Under the pieces are notes generated by a model. It made no database searches, was not told the DNA's origin, and saw only the letters and a program-made list of their open reading frames with translations. Below are positions 25,588 through 37,263 of a stretch of DNA of 64,000 nt, one piece after another (the first letter of the stretch is position 1; every line of letters begins with the position of its first letter). The DNA lies in assembly GCA_001949185.1 (NCBI GenBank), contig BDGG01000012.1:502824-566823 (forward strand). Direction: 5' to 3'. The stretch is from Ramazzottius varieornatus (taxonomy: Eukaryota > Tardigrada > Eutardigrada > Parachela > Ramazzottiidae). The position numbers were made by a program, and so were the translations under genes.

Positions 25588-26018
25588 TCCCAGCTGGGAT
25601 ACAGTACCCAGTGAGCTTCTTCTCTGTACACAGACTCTGGCGGTGATATTGGCTAGAAGAACTGCTTCAAGTCACGCATCCGTCGCGATTTTTGAGAAAT
25701 ATCCTACGCTTAAAAAGCACCCTATTGAAAAAGTGAAAAATAAATTTTGCAAAACCTAAATAGATGAGGGAAAAATTTACCCAGGATATTGCGAAATCTG
25801 ATACGCCATGTGACATGAGCCATATTTTGGTATAGCAATCATGGCATTTCAGAGACGCGACCTCAACTTGTCGTTTGATTGCTTGTTTAATTTCACACCG
25901 TAAGAATTGTAAACAATGGGCTCGGCGAATTCAAGGAGAATGCGGAAACGCAAGATCTTGTTAAGATAACTGAAGTCAGCGTATTGAGGTTAGTGACCGG
26001 AAGTTGGAACATCCTCTG
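25588..26018. promoter_or_regulatory. bidirectional promoter MATH-BTB / secreted protein gene
   Basis: 431 bp between divergent starts. An ACCGGAAGT (ETS-type) site lies at 25996-26004, 14 bp before the ATG at 26019, and another is inside the first MATH-BTB exon (25541-25549). Confidence 0.45.
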
Positions 26019-27683
26019 ATGGTCAGCGCAATCTACCGTCTTCCCCTCATCATTAGCCTCTTGGCAGTCGGATTCTATTGCGGTAAGAACAGTGCAAAGA
26101 TGAGACTCCACTTCTTACCATCTGGCTTGGCTCTCATGGACTCAAATCCCCTGGGGAATCTACCGGAAGTGCAGAGGCTGTGTAACAATTATACGGGCTA
26201 TCTTGTTTCTTACAGTATTCCTGGCCAGACAACCTTGGATACTCCGCACCGTGGCCAGAAGGATTCGTAACCTGACTCTATCGGAATTGTTCGCCGGCAA
26301 ACAAACACTTGGAAGAATGTGGAGTGAGCCACCCGATCCGATGAGGACGAAGTATGCCGAGCAGCTTATGCAGAACTTTGCTTCGCGAACAGGCATATCC
26401 TCTACAGACAAGGAACCTACTCGGTACCTGTGGACAGACTCCTTCGCCGTCTGCAACTTTCTCGCACTCAATCAACCGGAACAAGCTCTGGCGACCATCG
26501 ATAGCGTACACCGGACACTGACTCGCGAACGCTCATTTAACAAGTTCTTGGGCACTGCCTCCGAAGACCATCCCACTCTCGGCGGACTTCGTATAGGCAA
26601 GAAGCTTAACGAACGACAAGTCAACGAGCATTTCGACGAACGGTTAGAATGGGACAGAGATGGACAGTACTTCCACTACCTGACGAAGTGGATGTTCGCG
26701 CTGGACCAAGTAGCGGGGAAACTGGACAAGCCGGTGTTGAATGTGTGGGCGAGAGAGCTGGCGGAAGTAGCGCATAGTAAGTTCGTCTATTCTAGATCTG
26801 GAATGGAGAAGCGAATGTACTGGAAGATGAGTGTGGATCTGAGTCGACCTCTGGTGGCGTCGCAAGGACACCATGATCCACTGGACGGAATGATTACGGC
26901 CATGCAGTTACAAAACTCCGCCGAGCAGCTGGGTGTGGACAAAGAAGGTCCCATGTTGGAGAATGTCGTGGCGGATTATCAAAGCATGATACAACGCGGT
27001 GACTTCGCAACTGCAGGTACGAAACTTGGGAGCTGGGAAACAAGCCTCTCGAGATCAGTATTCGAGTGGCGCACTCTTTTAGCTTATAACACTTGAAACG
27101 TGCGCCACTTTAGGAAAACACTCTTGCTCGTGTTGTTTGCCTACTGGTTCCCACTTCATTGATGATTGATGATCGATCACCAAACTTTATTGATTCTGTG
27201 TGTTATGGCTCTTTAGATCCGCTTGGTTTGGGTGGGCTCCTGTTGGATGCCTACAGAGTCTTCCGACTAAGAATTTGTGGAAGAGAGGTAATTTCTTCGA
27301 GCGGGACAGATGCGCGAATAGCGACATGTAAGGTTCTGTTGGAGAAACTGCTTCAGGCCTCGTTGACTGGTGTGAAGATGTTTGCGGAAGACTTCGACGC
27401 TAAAGAACCAGCCGGAAGACGCTTGGCTTTCAGAGAAATCGGCTTGTCGAGGGGGTTGCGCGTTATAAGCAGTATACGTTTCAGCGAGGAAGCATCTGGA
27501 GATGGTGAAAAGACGTCGATTGAAGCTCTGATCCAGCTGCGGACGTTTGACTACTTGCGAGAAGAGATCGAATCGTTCTGGATGAACGAGAAGCACCAGC
27601 AGAGTGGGACATATAAGGAGCACCAAGATATCAACGATGTCATGTTGGCCACAACTTTAATTCCGCGTGGTTTGTTGAACTAA
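26019..27683 (+). CDS. secreted protein of unknown function, possible six-hairpin glycosidase fold
   Basis: Exons 26019-26082, 26216-27016, 27217-27683; 1332 nt, 443 aa. Exon 1 encodes a clean signal peptide (MVSAIYRLPLIISLLAVGFY). The mature protein has strings I do not recognise from a named animal family: RYLWTDSFAVCNFLALNQ, HPTLGGLRIGKKLNER, FDERLEWDRDGQYFHYLTKW, MYWKMSVDLSRPL, HHDPLDGMI, DPLGLGGLLLDAYRV and EHQDINDVMLATTLIPRGLL. They have the look of a (alpha/alpha)6-barrel, with acidic, Trp/Tyr-rich motifs, as in uncharacterised bacterial or fungal proteins; this is an impression, not a search result. Intron 2 carries a GTGGCGCAC palindrome (27064-27112). Introns and codon use look native, so any transfer would be old. 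Confidence 0.8.
27064..27112. repeat. GTGGCGCAC palindrome in intron 2 of the secreted-protein gene
   Basis: CGAGTGGCGCACTCTTTTAGC...TTGAAACGTGCGCCACTTT; outer arms GGGAGCTGGGAAACAAG and TGTTTGCCTACTGGTTCCC. Confidence 0.8.
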
Positions 27684-27952
27684 ACAAGTTAGAGTATATC
27701 GTGTTTTTTTTATCTGAAGATTTTAATATCGTCTTTCTATCTGTTAGGTGAAGACTACAACTCTTTCCCGGTGGTTTTTTTCTACCATTCTTCCTATCAA
27801 ACAGAGGTTACCTAGGAGCGTCAGTCGTGGTAACAGCCGGACATTGGTCATTTCGCACCCCGCTATTGAAACATTAACGTTGATACAGCGGACGATTCAA
27901 AACGCTAGCTGGCTGGGTCAACAATAACACGTATATTAAACGAGCTACTGTC
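27684..27952. other. short intergenic
   Basis: 270 bp between two plus-strand genes: the 3' UTR of the secreted-protein gene and promoter of the ciliary gene. No feature identified. Confidence 0.35.
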
Positions 27953-29134
27953 ATGGCCAAGAACACCTACTTCCGGGACTACCCAGGACTCGATCCAGGA
28001 CGACATCACGTTCCAGGGTACGTGGCGTGAAAATGTGAACAGAAGGTTCTACCGACAAATGCCCACGTTTTTTCGGACAGCAAACAACGGTTTTTTCTTG
28101 AAGGTATACTGGGCACTTTCCGACGCAGAACCGGTACCAACAGATCTCGATGAGCCAAGCAACGAAGCACGCGATGGAGACACGTGGTGGGTACTTCGAC
28201 CACGAAATACCACATAGCGTGGTCGAAAACAACCGGGAAGATCCTGAGATTGTGAGGAGGAGGCTCGAGGACCAGCACTTGGAGGACGATATGTTCCACT
28301 TGCGCGACCACTTGCAAGGCGGGGCTCCTGTATACCGTAAAGAAATGATACCCGGCTTTACCGGTAATTAGATTTTGCCTACGTCAGTTCTGCGCAGCAC
28401 GGGCAACATCGTTGTTGTTCTTCCACGATAATTATTGTTCATTAGGATATATGCCGAATACACAAGACCAAATCGGAAATACCTTTGCAGGAGGCGCGCT
28501 AGAAGGCACGGCCGAGTTTGAACGAGCACAAGGCCGTATTCCTCGTTACCGCTTTCCCTTGGAGTCTTCCAGAGACCTCAACATGCGACCGATTGGCGGA
28601 CGAGAAATGTACGTGACAGGCAACATTGACCGCGACAGAGTACCGGTGGACATTGAGGTACCGTTGTGGGTGCCTCGATACATGGGTCATAAGCATAAAG
28701 ACATAGTCCGTCACTACTTTCCTCCTCCAGAGCGGTATCCCGGCTTTGACACCGGGCACAATCAGGCCTGCTTGCTGACCAAGAAACCTTACGTTGGGAC
28801 TGTTCACCCTCCTATCCATCGCGACATTCATCTGGAGCCGCTTCCTCCAGCTACAGGTGAACCTATGGAGTACTTCCCCAAGATATTACCCAAGCCTCAG
28901 CAACCTCATCAACTTCCGGTTTCGTTACATATCAAGCAGCCGAAAGAGATGCTGGTCACCGTGCCGATGCCCACTTGGGTCCCCACCATCAGCCAAAAGA
29001 TGTTCAAATATTACACTGACCATCAGAAGAGCGGTTTTAGCGGGTATACACCCAACGCACGCAATGTTCTAGGCTCATCTATAAACCGTGAAATCACAGA
29101 AGAAAATCAGATGCATTTGAATAGACTCGATTAG
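27953..29134 (+). CDS. ciliary microtubule inner protein, CIMIP2/FAM166-like (UPF0605 type)
   Basis: Exons 27953-28017, 28104-28363, 28446-29134; 1014 nt, 337 aa. No transmembrane or catalytic motif; Pro/Tyr/His/Arg-rich and extended, like proteins bound inside doublet microtubules. The defining feature is a motif used three times: HVPGYTGHFPTQNRYQQ, MIPGFTGYMPNTQDQIGNTF and SGFSGYTPNARNVLGSS. The PGYTGxxP signature with a following G is that of the FAM166/CIMIP2 group. The first copy only appears when exon 1 (CCAGG|GTACGT) is joined to the acceptor TTCTTGAAG|GTATAC, which supports that junction. An axonemal role is inferred from family. Exon 1 contains an ETS-type CCGGAAGT motif. Confidence 0.78.
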
Positions 29135-29197
29135 CAATATGAATTCTGTCTTCGTGGTATAAGTAGAAAAAGTATCAAAGGACTGTTTGACTTGAGC

Positions 29198-32100
29198 TTA
29201 TCGACGTTTCCGGGAGCTTTTCACCAGGTCACCGATATCTTTGGTCCGTCTGGACGGATATTGCACAAGAGGCACTTGTAGATCTGTGATAAATTGAAAC
29301 AGGACAAAAAAGGCACGGGATGAATACAGAAAGGCAAGCAGTAAGGCCGAGGATGAACAGGCAAAGGACAGAGCTTCGTAAATGAAACGAGGAGCAAAGA
29401 TCTTCCAGACCATCAAATGCCGCCGATTCACTGCTGCATTCAGCATAACGAAGAACAACTGCAAAAAAATGAACAAGAAATTTAAAACAGACGATAATCT
29501 TCCACAAGAACTGGATATCGCAAAAACCGTAAATTGGAACCTAGACAAACAACACTCCAGGAGATCGTTTTCCGAAGTGGCTAACGCTGCCAGTCACAAA
29601 CACTGTCAGTATGCGCCACTTGTCAAAACACTCTCGCTAAGTTTGTCTACCGAGCTTCCAGCTGACTTGCGTTACCTTTGACGTATGCCAGAGTTGGTAA
29701 CTCAGGCAATTCTTCCATAGGCTGCTGGAGTACACTTCCGGGTTCTGTAGCCAGTAGCTATCCCCTCGTTCCCTCCACATCATCATAAGCGGCACCGCCC
29801 AGGCGGCCAGTATCTGTCCGGCGAAGGTCTCACTTCCCATCAGGATCTTCTGAAACAGCTGCCAGTGCTTCCCGCTGTCTTCTCCAATGCCCACGAACGC
29901 GCTATTCCAATGCAGCGTCGTGAAGGTCGTCTGATGTCCCGATGAGAAGAACAGATGCCATGCCATAAAAGCCCACATCACCAACCTGCCCACGCCATCC
30001 GAACTCTCGGGAGAATCCATGAAATGAAACTTTGTCAGAACCGGAAGTCCGATTAAGATGACGTTCCATGTTCCACCGGTCACCGTACATAGGAAAAGTG
30101 TCAGAACGATACAAATAACTTGGCCAAAGGTTTGTAAAGCGTAGTCGAAATTCGCCGGGAAGTCAGCTTTGGAATACGAGTTCACTTCCGGTTGCGAGGT
30201 TCTCCGCGAAGAACCATTGGTAACGACATTCCCATTCATCAGTACCTCGCCATGTTCGTTGTTTGATTGGCTTTTGCGTGGTTTTAACGAGATGTTAGGT
30301 GAGAGAAAAAGGCATGTTACGGCACCGACTGTGGAAATGTAGAGCAGCCTCGGGGCGAAGACTGTGTGGAAGTCAAAGGCGTTCTCACCGGAGAAGTACA
30401 GACAGAAGAGGATCACGACCAACAAATGGACCTGACCGTTCTTGTTGAGGCGTTTCTCCAGCGACATCCAGGAGACACTGCCAATAAGAAGGTAGGCGAT
30501 GACGTTGAGGCCTCGGCGGAGGTGGTACAGGTCGGATTGGAGAGGGATGGAGTCAAAATCGACAGACACCTCGTTAACTTGGCACTCGGACTGCTCTTCG
30601 CGACAGCGGCGGTAGAACTCCATACAACGAACGGCGATGCTGAGCAGGAGACAGCGCAGAAAGTTCCCCCGAGCCTGTCGCGACCTAACAACACAAATGT
30701 GTATGAACAGACATCCAAATCAAAGGCGAAAGCATGGTTACGAAAATTTCTCCATACAGTCGCGCACTTTTACACGTGCAACCACCACAGATATGCGCGA
30801 ATTGAATCAGTGGGCGTAATGATATGGGATGTCGACATCGTACCTTCGTGGAGGTGTTGTGATGAAGTGTGTCCAAATCAGCGCTTGAAGGATGCACTGG
30901 ACCGACACATCTTCGTGTACTTGAAAGCTATTGGAGAACATCGAGAAAAAATGGACGACACTAGCTGCTATTGCGACTAGCGCGAAAAAACTCTGCGTCC
31001 ATCCAAAGGAGGAGATGAAGACAAGAACGAGGAGAGATATCGCTACCGAAGCTCCAACAAAGACGACACCCAGCCAGATGAGCTTCGTGTCGAACCGCGC
31101 CCATAACGTCCGACACACATTGAGTGTTTGTTGAAAGAAGGACTGGTAGGCGACGAGGGATAGTTGCTGTGAAGTGGCGTTGTGGAAGAGAGTGTCGACG
31201 TGACGTAGAGAGGCTGGTGGGAAGTCCGAAGCTTCCTGAGAGTATTTCTGGATGAAGGACCAGACTTGTTGAGCGTTCACGCGGAGAGCCGTCTCGAGAC
31301 GCGACGGGTCGGTAGCGTCGGAGAAGAAGCCGGGAATGATGCGACCGAGGTTGGAGAAGGGAATAGGGTGGCCAAGAAGAAGGGAGAAGGTCGGGACAAA
31401 GTCGACTTGCGCGACAGTGTCCGGCAGAAGGTTCACATCTGGAACATTATCTCATACTATGGTTGCTGAATATTCACATTTGGGAGGTTGGCAAAAGAAA
31501 CGTACAAAATCGCTTTTCCAAGTGGGGCACGGTTTCAGCTAGTACCGTAAGGCAGAAAATGTCCGCCATTTGGTAGAGCGATCTTGCCGATTCTAAGGTG
31601 GTGCGTGTTTTCAGTCTTACTAGCTGGAAGCGTGCGCCACTTCAAGAAACGATCGTGCATGTTTCGTTTACCAGCATCCCATTCACTTCATTTCTGGTTA
31701 GCTACCGATGAATTTCTTGCGGCTGTATACGAACAGGCCAGCTTCCACTTCGTCCTTGCTATCGCCTCCATGATCGCCCGACTTGGTCATGCCGTGGTCG
31801 CCCATCAAGAAGAGCACCGTGTCGTCTTGCAGGTTCTGGACGACATTTCGCACCATCTCGTTCATCTCTTTCAGCTTCCGTGCCATCTCCGGATGGTCGC
31901 GACCATAGCGATGTCCGCAGTGGTCGACGCCCAGAAAGTGCGCCACCAAGATATTCCAGTCTTTCTTTCTCATTTCCGGCACCAGATGCTGTGTCACTCC
32001 GCGGTCGACAGTGTCCAAATCCCGTACATCGAAGGAGGGGAAGGGAAAGGCTTTGGAGAAGCTCTTGGGAAACAACTGAATCCTGTCGAATAAATGCGGA

Positions 32101-32821
32101 TATATGAAATAAAATTGATGCAGTATGTAATGAATTCTTCTCATTTTGAGAACAATTTCTACATTCCAAATATTATCACAAAATCACCGAAGTCGATACC
32201 GTTTGCAAGCTAGGGAAGAACGGAACGGCTTACCAAGTATCGTCGCCCATGAATGTAACGTTCTTGCCCATTTCCTTTATCCTGTCGATAATGTTATCCT
32301 CACCGATCGAGCCGGCATCGAAATTGCTACCGACGTCCACGAAGGTTGGTAGGGAACCTGTGGTCAGTCCTTTGAGTCGCTGCATGGTCGTCGTCGGTGG
32401 ATCAGCGATGAACTTGAACAATGCCGTATTCTCCGGTCCATGTTTCAGGAGATGGTCCACAACCGGAAGTTTGTTCTCATACGATCTGCCTTTGCCGGCT
32501 TTGATGCTGTGGTTAGTTAGAAGGAAGTCATACTTCAGCGCATCCACCACGACGATCACAGCGCGGTTGAAGATCGGCTTCAGGTTGTGGTAACAGGATA
32601 TCCCCTTCCGACCAGCAGCTAGAAGATAACGAACACGTTAGTATAGTGAACTCTAATTAACGAAGAAATTTATTACCGGCGAATTGATTTTGACAGACGG
32701 CCTTGTCGGACAACTCCACGCGTGAAAGGAGAAAACCTAAAGCGAAGGTCCATACGCCGACTGCTGCAAGGACAATGATAAAAAACAAAGAGCAACAATG
32801 CCACATCCATCGTCCAGGCAT
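29198..32821 (-). CDS. PIGO: GPI ethanolamine phosphate transferase 3
   Basis: Exons 32821-32677, 32618-32234, 32082-31706, 31438-30844, 30684-29676, 29458-29198; 2772 nt, 923 aa (human 1089). In the ER membrane it adds ethanolamine phosphate to the third mannose of the GPI anchor. An N-terminal signal anchor is followed by an alkaline-phosphatase-like luminal domain: [12 protein letters not shown] (metal Asp), [20 protein letters not shown] (catalytic Thr), [36 protein letters not shown] and [17 protein letters not shown] multi-helix membrane half ends with [20 protein letters not shown] and [20 protein letters not shown], signatures of PIGO. The hydrophilic loop with [11 protein letters not shown] is shorter than in vertebrates. 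Introns 3 and 5 carry GTGGCGCAC palindromes (two in intron 3). Confidence 0.96.
29574..29620. repeat. GTGGCGCAC palindrome in PIGO intron 5
   Basis: GAAGTGGCTAACGCTGCC...CAGTATGCGCCACTTG; outer arms AGACAAACAACACTCC and AAGTTTGTCTACCGAGC. Confidence 0.65.
31519..31643. repeat. two GTGGCGCAC palindromes in PIGO intron 3
   Basis: Cores 31519-31573 (CAAGTGGGGCACGGTTTCAG...) and 31595-31643 (AAGGTGGTGCG...GGAAGCGTGCGCCACTTC) side by side. Confidence 0.75.
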
Positions 32822-33500
32822 TTTCTTGTAAGAGGGATGTTAGCTTCGTTGTATGGGAGAAACACAGGTAGGGCATCCAGGCTCAGCTATTCGACATCGA
32901 ATATCACAGGTGACAGGTTGCCTCCTTAGCGCATCCGACGGTCCAGCGTTCGGCAGAGCCCGCAAGAAGTTCCACAGAAGGAAAAGCAAACGAAACGGGC
33001 AACAGAAACGTTGCAAAGATTGTGGCCTGGGTCCTGTGGGTAAAAACTGGGAAATAAAAAAAAGTTGTAATTTTTGTTGTGGAAAAAAATTCACGTTTTT
33101 TGGAGCGAAATCGGCTCAGCGCAGATCGCATCCGGTCGGTCCGATCGGATCACCCACTTCCAAATTACTTTGTTGTATCGATAAATCAAACGAGGATGAC
33201 CGCCTGCGGCCTGGGCTCTCCGACTGAAACAATTCAAACAGAGACCGAACCATGTGGTATTCGTGCCGATCTCACTGAGCCGACAAACGGAATTCCTGCT
33301 TCTGAATTCTGAAACATTGTTCAGGTTTATTTTTTTCATTTTGGTGCGATGTTCTTCTGCGCGTACCATTCGTAGGTGCATCAAGCGATCTCATTCCCGG
33401 GCGAAGGAGTTCAGGATCTACAGAGCATTCCGTTGCGGCCGGAAGCAGTGCGTCACGGAGGGGGACATACGTTTTTGTTTTTCAAGGAATCTTTCAAGGA
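32822..33500. promoter_or_regulatory. bidirectional promoter PIGO / MRPL42
   Basis: 679 bp between divergent start codons, with A-rich tracts near 33055-33100. No coding exon seen. A CCGGAAGT motif sits at 33539, in the first MRPL42 exon. Confidence 0.4.
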
Positions 33501-34101
33501 ATGTCCGCTTTGGCTTCCTTTTCCAGGCTAAGGCCAACACTTCCGGAATGTCTTTCCACATCCAAAAAGATCTTCCACGTTCCGTGCCGCACCATCCTGC
33601 ACGTTTTCCCCCCTGGATGGCGTGAGAAAGTGGACGACGCCGCGAAACCCACCGACCCTGAAAGCAGGTTAGAGTTTTTCATCACAGTAGCGGTATTAAA
33701 AGCTATTTGCTAATCTCAGTCTGTTGTAGGGATCACTGGGTGCTGAGTGCTGACCAAGGCCGGACAATCGTTTGCTACCATCCCGAACGGCCATTCCCTT
33801 ATGAGCACTCGCTACCTGTGCCTCGGCAAGAATCCTTGTTCAACGAAGGAGACTCTGTGCTGAAGGTGCAGCTGAGGAAGGACTGGCATGAAGCCAGCCA
33901 ACCTTTCAACAAGGAAGGAGTAACAACCAAGCTGGCAAAACTCTTCAAGATGGATCGCAGATACTTCGTACCACAGTAACTTTACATCATCCTTTCTTGC
34001 GTTTTGCCACCTATTCACTGAGGAACTTGTGTTTTTGCAGCCACCGCTTGAGCCGGATCAGGAGGTACAAAGTCTTCCCCGTGGAGCGAGATGGGCTGTA
34101 G
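33501..34101 (+). CDS. MRPL42: mitochondrial ribosomal protein mL42
   Basis: Exons 33501-33667, 33730-33975, 34041-34101; 474 nt, 157 aa (human 142). A structural protein of the mitochondrial large ribosomal subunit. Residues 1-25 form a basic mitochondrial presequence (MSALASFSRLRPTLPECL). The conserved core is LSADQGRTIVCYHPERPFPY then EHSLPVPR, with TTKLAKLFKMDRRYFVPH later. Without splicing, exon 2 would end at PQ-stop. Splicing CA|GTAACT to exon 3 gives YFVPHHRLSRIRRYK, matching the basic tail of the family (WYPHGRYHRCRK in human), so exon 3 is real and the unspliced stop is a trap. Confidence 0.92.
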
Positions 34102-34394
34102 TCGACGGCCTGTAAGTTTTCTTACCTTTTAACCGTAACATGATATCTATAAACGTTTTCTCTGACTGACTTCTGTTAGAAAATCGTTTGTCACTTACTG
34201 GGACTCTCGGTGAGTATAGTCTTCACTGGATTGGAATCCTGATGAGTGTTTTCTCATTGCGCAACATAACCATCAACAACTCAGTAACATAATAAAAGCG
34301 GCAGTAACAGCGGGGTACTTTAGCGTATTTTTCTGCGGGTTGAAATCGACTCTGCCCGTCCAGAGGCTCGGAGGAAACGAATAACGTAATTGTA
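34102..34394. other. convergent intergenic
   Basis: 290 bp of shared 3' flank between MRPL42 and the first ABHD11 copy. AATAAAA occurs at 34290-34296 as a possible polyadenylation signal on the plus strand. Confidence 0.3.
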
Positions 34395-35710
34395 TCAGTC
34401 TGTTTTAAGGTCTTTCATAAAGTTGACGATGGATTCTATGGTTCCTTCCCGACTGTCCTGGTGGACCCAGTGTGTACCCGGAAGTGTCACAACCACATTT
34501 TCGGGAAAGAGCCGATTTATCTCCGGCATTTCCTTCTCGGTGATGTAGTCAGACTGATCGCCTTTGATGAACAATACGGGACCATTGTAAGAGTTGTCAT
34601 ACTCAGGAAACTCCATTATTTGATCCAAGTATTTCTCAAAAGCTTTCAGGTTAATCCTCCACTCGATCTGTCCATCCTTCTCCACCAAATTTGTGACGAG
34701 AAACTCGCGAATCCTAATCCTAATTTTCTGCAGTGAAAATTAGAATATTGCTGAAGACCATCCGAAGTATGTGTCAAGTGCATGATGCAACAAAATCAGC
34801 TCTCGGACATACCGAGATGATATCGTCCCACTCTTCGACAGCTCGTTTGCGCAGCTCGTCAAGGCGTTCACCTCTCGTTAAGTCTAGCTCTTTCTGCAAG
34901 CGGATCATTTCCCTGAACAATTCCACTCCGGGCATTAGCGCAGGAGCGGTGTCAACCACTATCAGTGCATCTATTAGAGCAGGCTGAATAAAAAACAAGA
35001 ATCAGTTATGAACTTATGATAACGAACCCCACTTCCGTGTCGAACAAAGAAATTCTAAAGACGCACTAAGTTCCACCTACCTTACGCAATGCCGCGCACA
35101 TCACTACTTTCCCTCCCTGCAAAAAAGGTAACTCTACCAGGTTCTACACAGGAGAAAGCAGGAAGAGGAGCGACCAACAAGAAAGCGGCACATACCGACC
35201 ATGCTGTGTCCAACAAGGATGGCTTTCGGTATCTTCAGCGTGTGGATAAGTTCCTCGACGTCATCGCTCATAGCATCAAGCGATTGGTCGGGATCGTGTG
35301 GACTTTCTCCGTGGTTTCGAGCGTCAGCACAGATGACACTTTGTCTCAGTTGTTCTACCAGCGTCTTGGCTATGACATGCCAGTACACTCTGTTACCGAA
35401 GATCCCGTGACAAATGATGAGAGGATACGGGGCAATGGGTGGCTTGCTCGAACGAGGAGGATCGAACTTGTCGTAGACAAGCTTGATCGCGCTGCAAAGA
35501 TCAACAGGTCGAGCGGGGTTCCCTGAACTCTTTCGTACGCTACTATATATGAAGCAAAATCTGAAGAGCGCGCTAATCGTACGAATAAACCTACCGACAT
35601 TGCGAAGTTGAGAACGTCCTGCGAGGGATATTACAAGCAGGAAATGGAGTGGAGGAGTACATGAGGTTGCAGAGCCTGGCCGACTGCCGCGCGGTCCGGA
35701 TGGCCATCAT
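34395..35710 (-). CDS. ABHD11: ABHD11-like alpha/beta hydrolase, copy 1
   Basis: Exons 35710-35595, 35491-35200, 35116-35081, 34983-34813, 34727-34395; 948 nt, 315 aa, family length. A mitochondrial alpha/beta hydrolase (in mammals it protects the 2-oxoglutarate dehydrogenase complex). The N-terminus is basic and Ser-rich like a presequence. Visible are PLIICHGIFGNRVYWHVIAK (oxyanion region), VICADARNHGESPHDPDQSL, ILVGHSMGGKVVM (nucleophile elbow), VLFIKGDQSDYI and TLPGTHWVHQDS (catalytic His). The donor after GHSM (ATG|GTCGGT) is the one that keeps the GHSMGGK motif. It lies 245 bp from copy 2 with the same exon plan, so the pair is a tandem duplication. An ETS-type ACTTCCGGT sits 26 bp upstream of the ATG. 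Confidence 0.94.
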
Positions 35711-35954
35711 CCAGCAGGAGGTATGCCTTCTAAAGACTTCCGGTCTAAACGTAAACCACCGGTTGAACTGGACTCATTTTACCAGTGTAAATTGCCTGGC
35801 AATCATATTTTCAGCAGCAACTTGGTAAAGAGCTAATAATGAAAATAAAACGGACGCGGAAGAAAGAACACTAATGCTACCTACGCACGGTTCCTACCGT
35901 ACAACAAACTTTGCTAATCAGAGAGTCAAACGGGAACTGGCTCAGTGGATACAA

Positions 35955-37263
35955 TTACAAATTCTGAGCTGCATCAGCATCATCTGTCTCGCGCTTTTTG
36001 AGGAACCTAACGATACTGGCGATCGTCTCTTTGGGGTTGTCGGCGTGGACCCAATGTCCACCGGGAAGCTTGTCTATCACTACCTCAGGAAACAGTCTTC
36101 TAATTTCCGGCATTTCTTTGTCGCCGATATAGTCGGACTTATCTCCAGCGATGAACAGTACAGGACCACCGTAAAAGTTGTGGAACAGAGGAAACTCCAT
36201 GATGTTATTCAGGTTGTTCTCGATGGCTTCTAGATTCACCCTCCACTCGTTCTTCCCCTTGTTTTCCACCAGGTTCGTCAGAATGAACTGCCGAACCATC
36301 AGTTCCTACAAAGCCACCCCAAATATCACCCGAGTCTCACGTGAAGATCGTATTCTTCAAACTAATATGACAAACGAAAAATTTACTTAATCGTACCGGA
36401 ATATTTTCTTCAAACTCTTTAATAGCCCTTCCGCGCAACTGTGGAATTTTTTCGTCTCGTGACAAGTCCAAAGCCTTCATCGCGGAAATATACCGCTTGA
36501 AACTTTCCAACCCGGGGCTTTGCGATGGTGCGGAATCAACTACTATCAAAGAATCCACTTCGGCAGGCTAAACGAAATACAACCGTCGATGTCAAAACTC
36601 ATAAAGAACAAAACTCGACTATTTAGCTTGCCTTCCGTAGCGCGGTACACATGGCTACTTTCCCTCCCTGTAACAAAAGGAATGCTTGGGGATGTTACAG
36701 AAGCCACACCAGGCAGAAGAACGACCCAACAAAGCAGCACATACCAACCATGCTGTGTCCAACAAGGATGGCTTTCGGTATCTTCAGCCTGTGGACAAGT
36801 TCCTCGACGTCATCGCTCATGGCTTCGTAGGAATTGTCAGGATCGTGTCGGCTCTCTCCGTGGTTGCGAGCATCGACACAGATGATGCTTTGGCGCAGCT
36901 TATCTTTTAGCTTCTTAGCTATCGCCTGCCAGTTCATCTTGTTGCCGAAGAGGCCGTGAAGGATAATGACGGGATACTCAACAACCGGTGGCTTCTCCGA
37001 ACGTGGAGGATCGTACCTTGCGTAGGCAAGAGGTATCGCACTGCAAAAGTCAACAGGTTGAATCTCTGCTGCTGCATAATAAGTGCGTAGTACTCGAAAA
37101 ATTAGTCCAGAAAAGCACACTAATTAATACGAGAAATCGAATCTTACCAACATCTTTGCGAACTTGTAAACGGTCTGCAAGAGGCAGAGGTAGGAAGACT
37201 GCCGAGGGAAGACGCGAGGTTGCAGATCCTGGCCGACTGTCGCGCATTCCGAGAGCTTATCAT
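35955..37263 (-). CDS. ABHD11: ABHD11-like alpha/beta hydrolase, copy 2
   Basis: Exons 37263-37148, 37040-36749, 36667-36632, 36567-36397, 36305-35955; 966 nt, 321 aa. The first four exons have exactly the lengths of copy 1 (116, 292, 36, 171), so the two genes are tandem duplicates whose proteins have diverged. Key motifs: VIILHGLFGNKMNWQAIAKK, VDARNHGESRHDPDNSYEAM, AILVGHSMGGKVAM, VLFIAGDKSDYI and KLPGGHWVHADN; the catalytic Ser and His are intact. Intron 3 begins GCAAGC instead of GT (CGGAAG|GCAAGC), a GC-AG intron; copy 1 has GT here. The C-terminal tail is extended by an acidic, Ala-rich end. An ACTTCCGGT sits 20 bp before the ATG, as in copy 1. Confidence 0.94.

Noticed and set aside
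30366-30980. 204-aa plus-strand ORF
   Set aside because: Antisense shadow of PIGO exons; no family features of its own.
31584-32093. 169-aa plus-strand ORF
   Set aside because: Antisense of the PIGO catalytic exon and adjacent palindromes.
33730-33979. MRPL42 ending at the in-frame TAA of 33977-33979
   Set aside because: Splicing at CA|GTAACT to exon 34041-34101 gives the conserved basic tail, so the stop is intronic.
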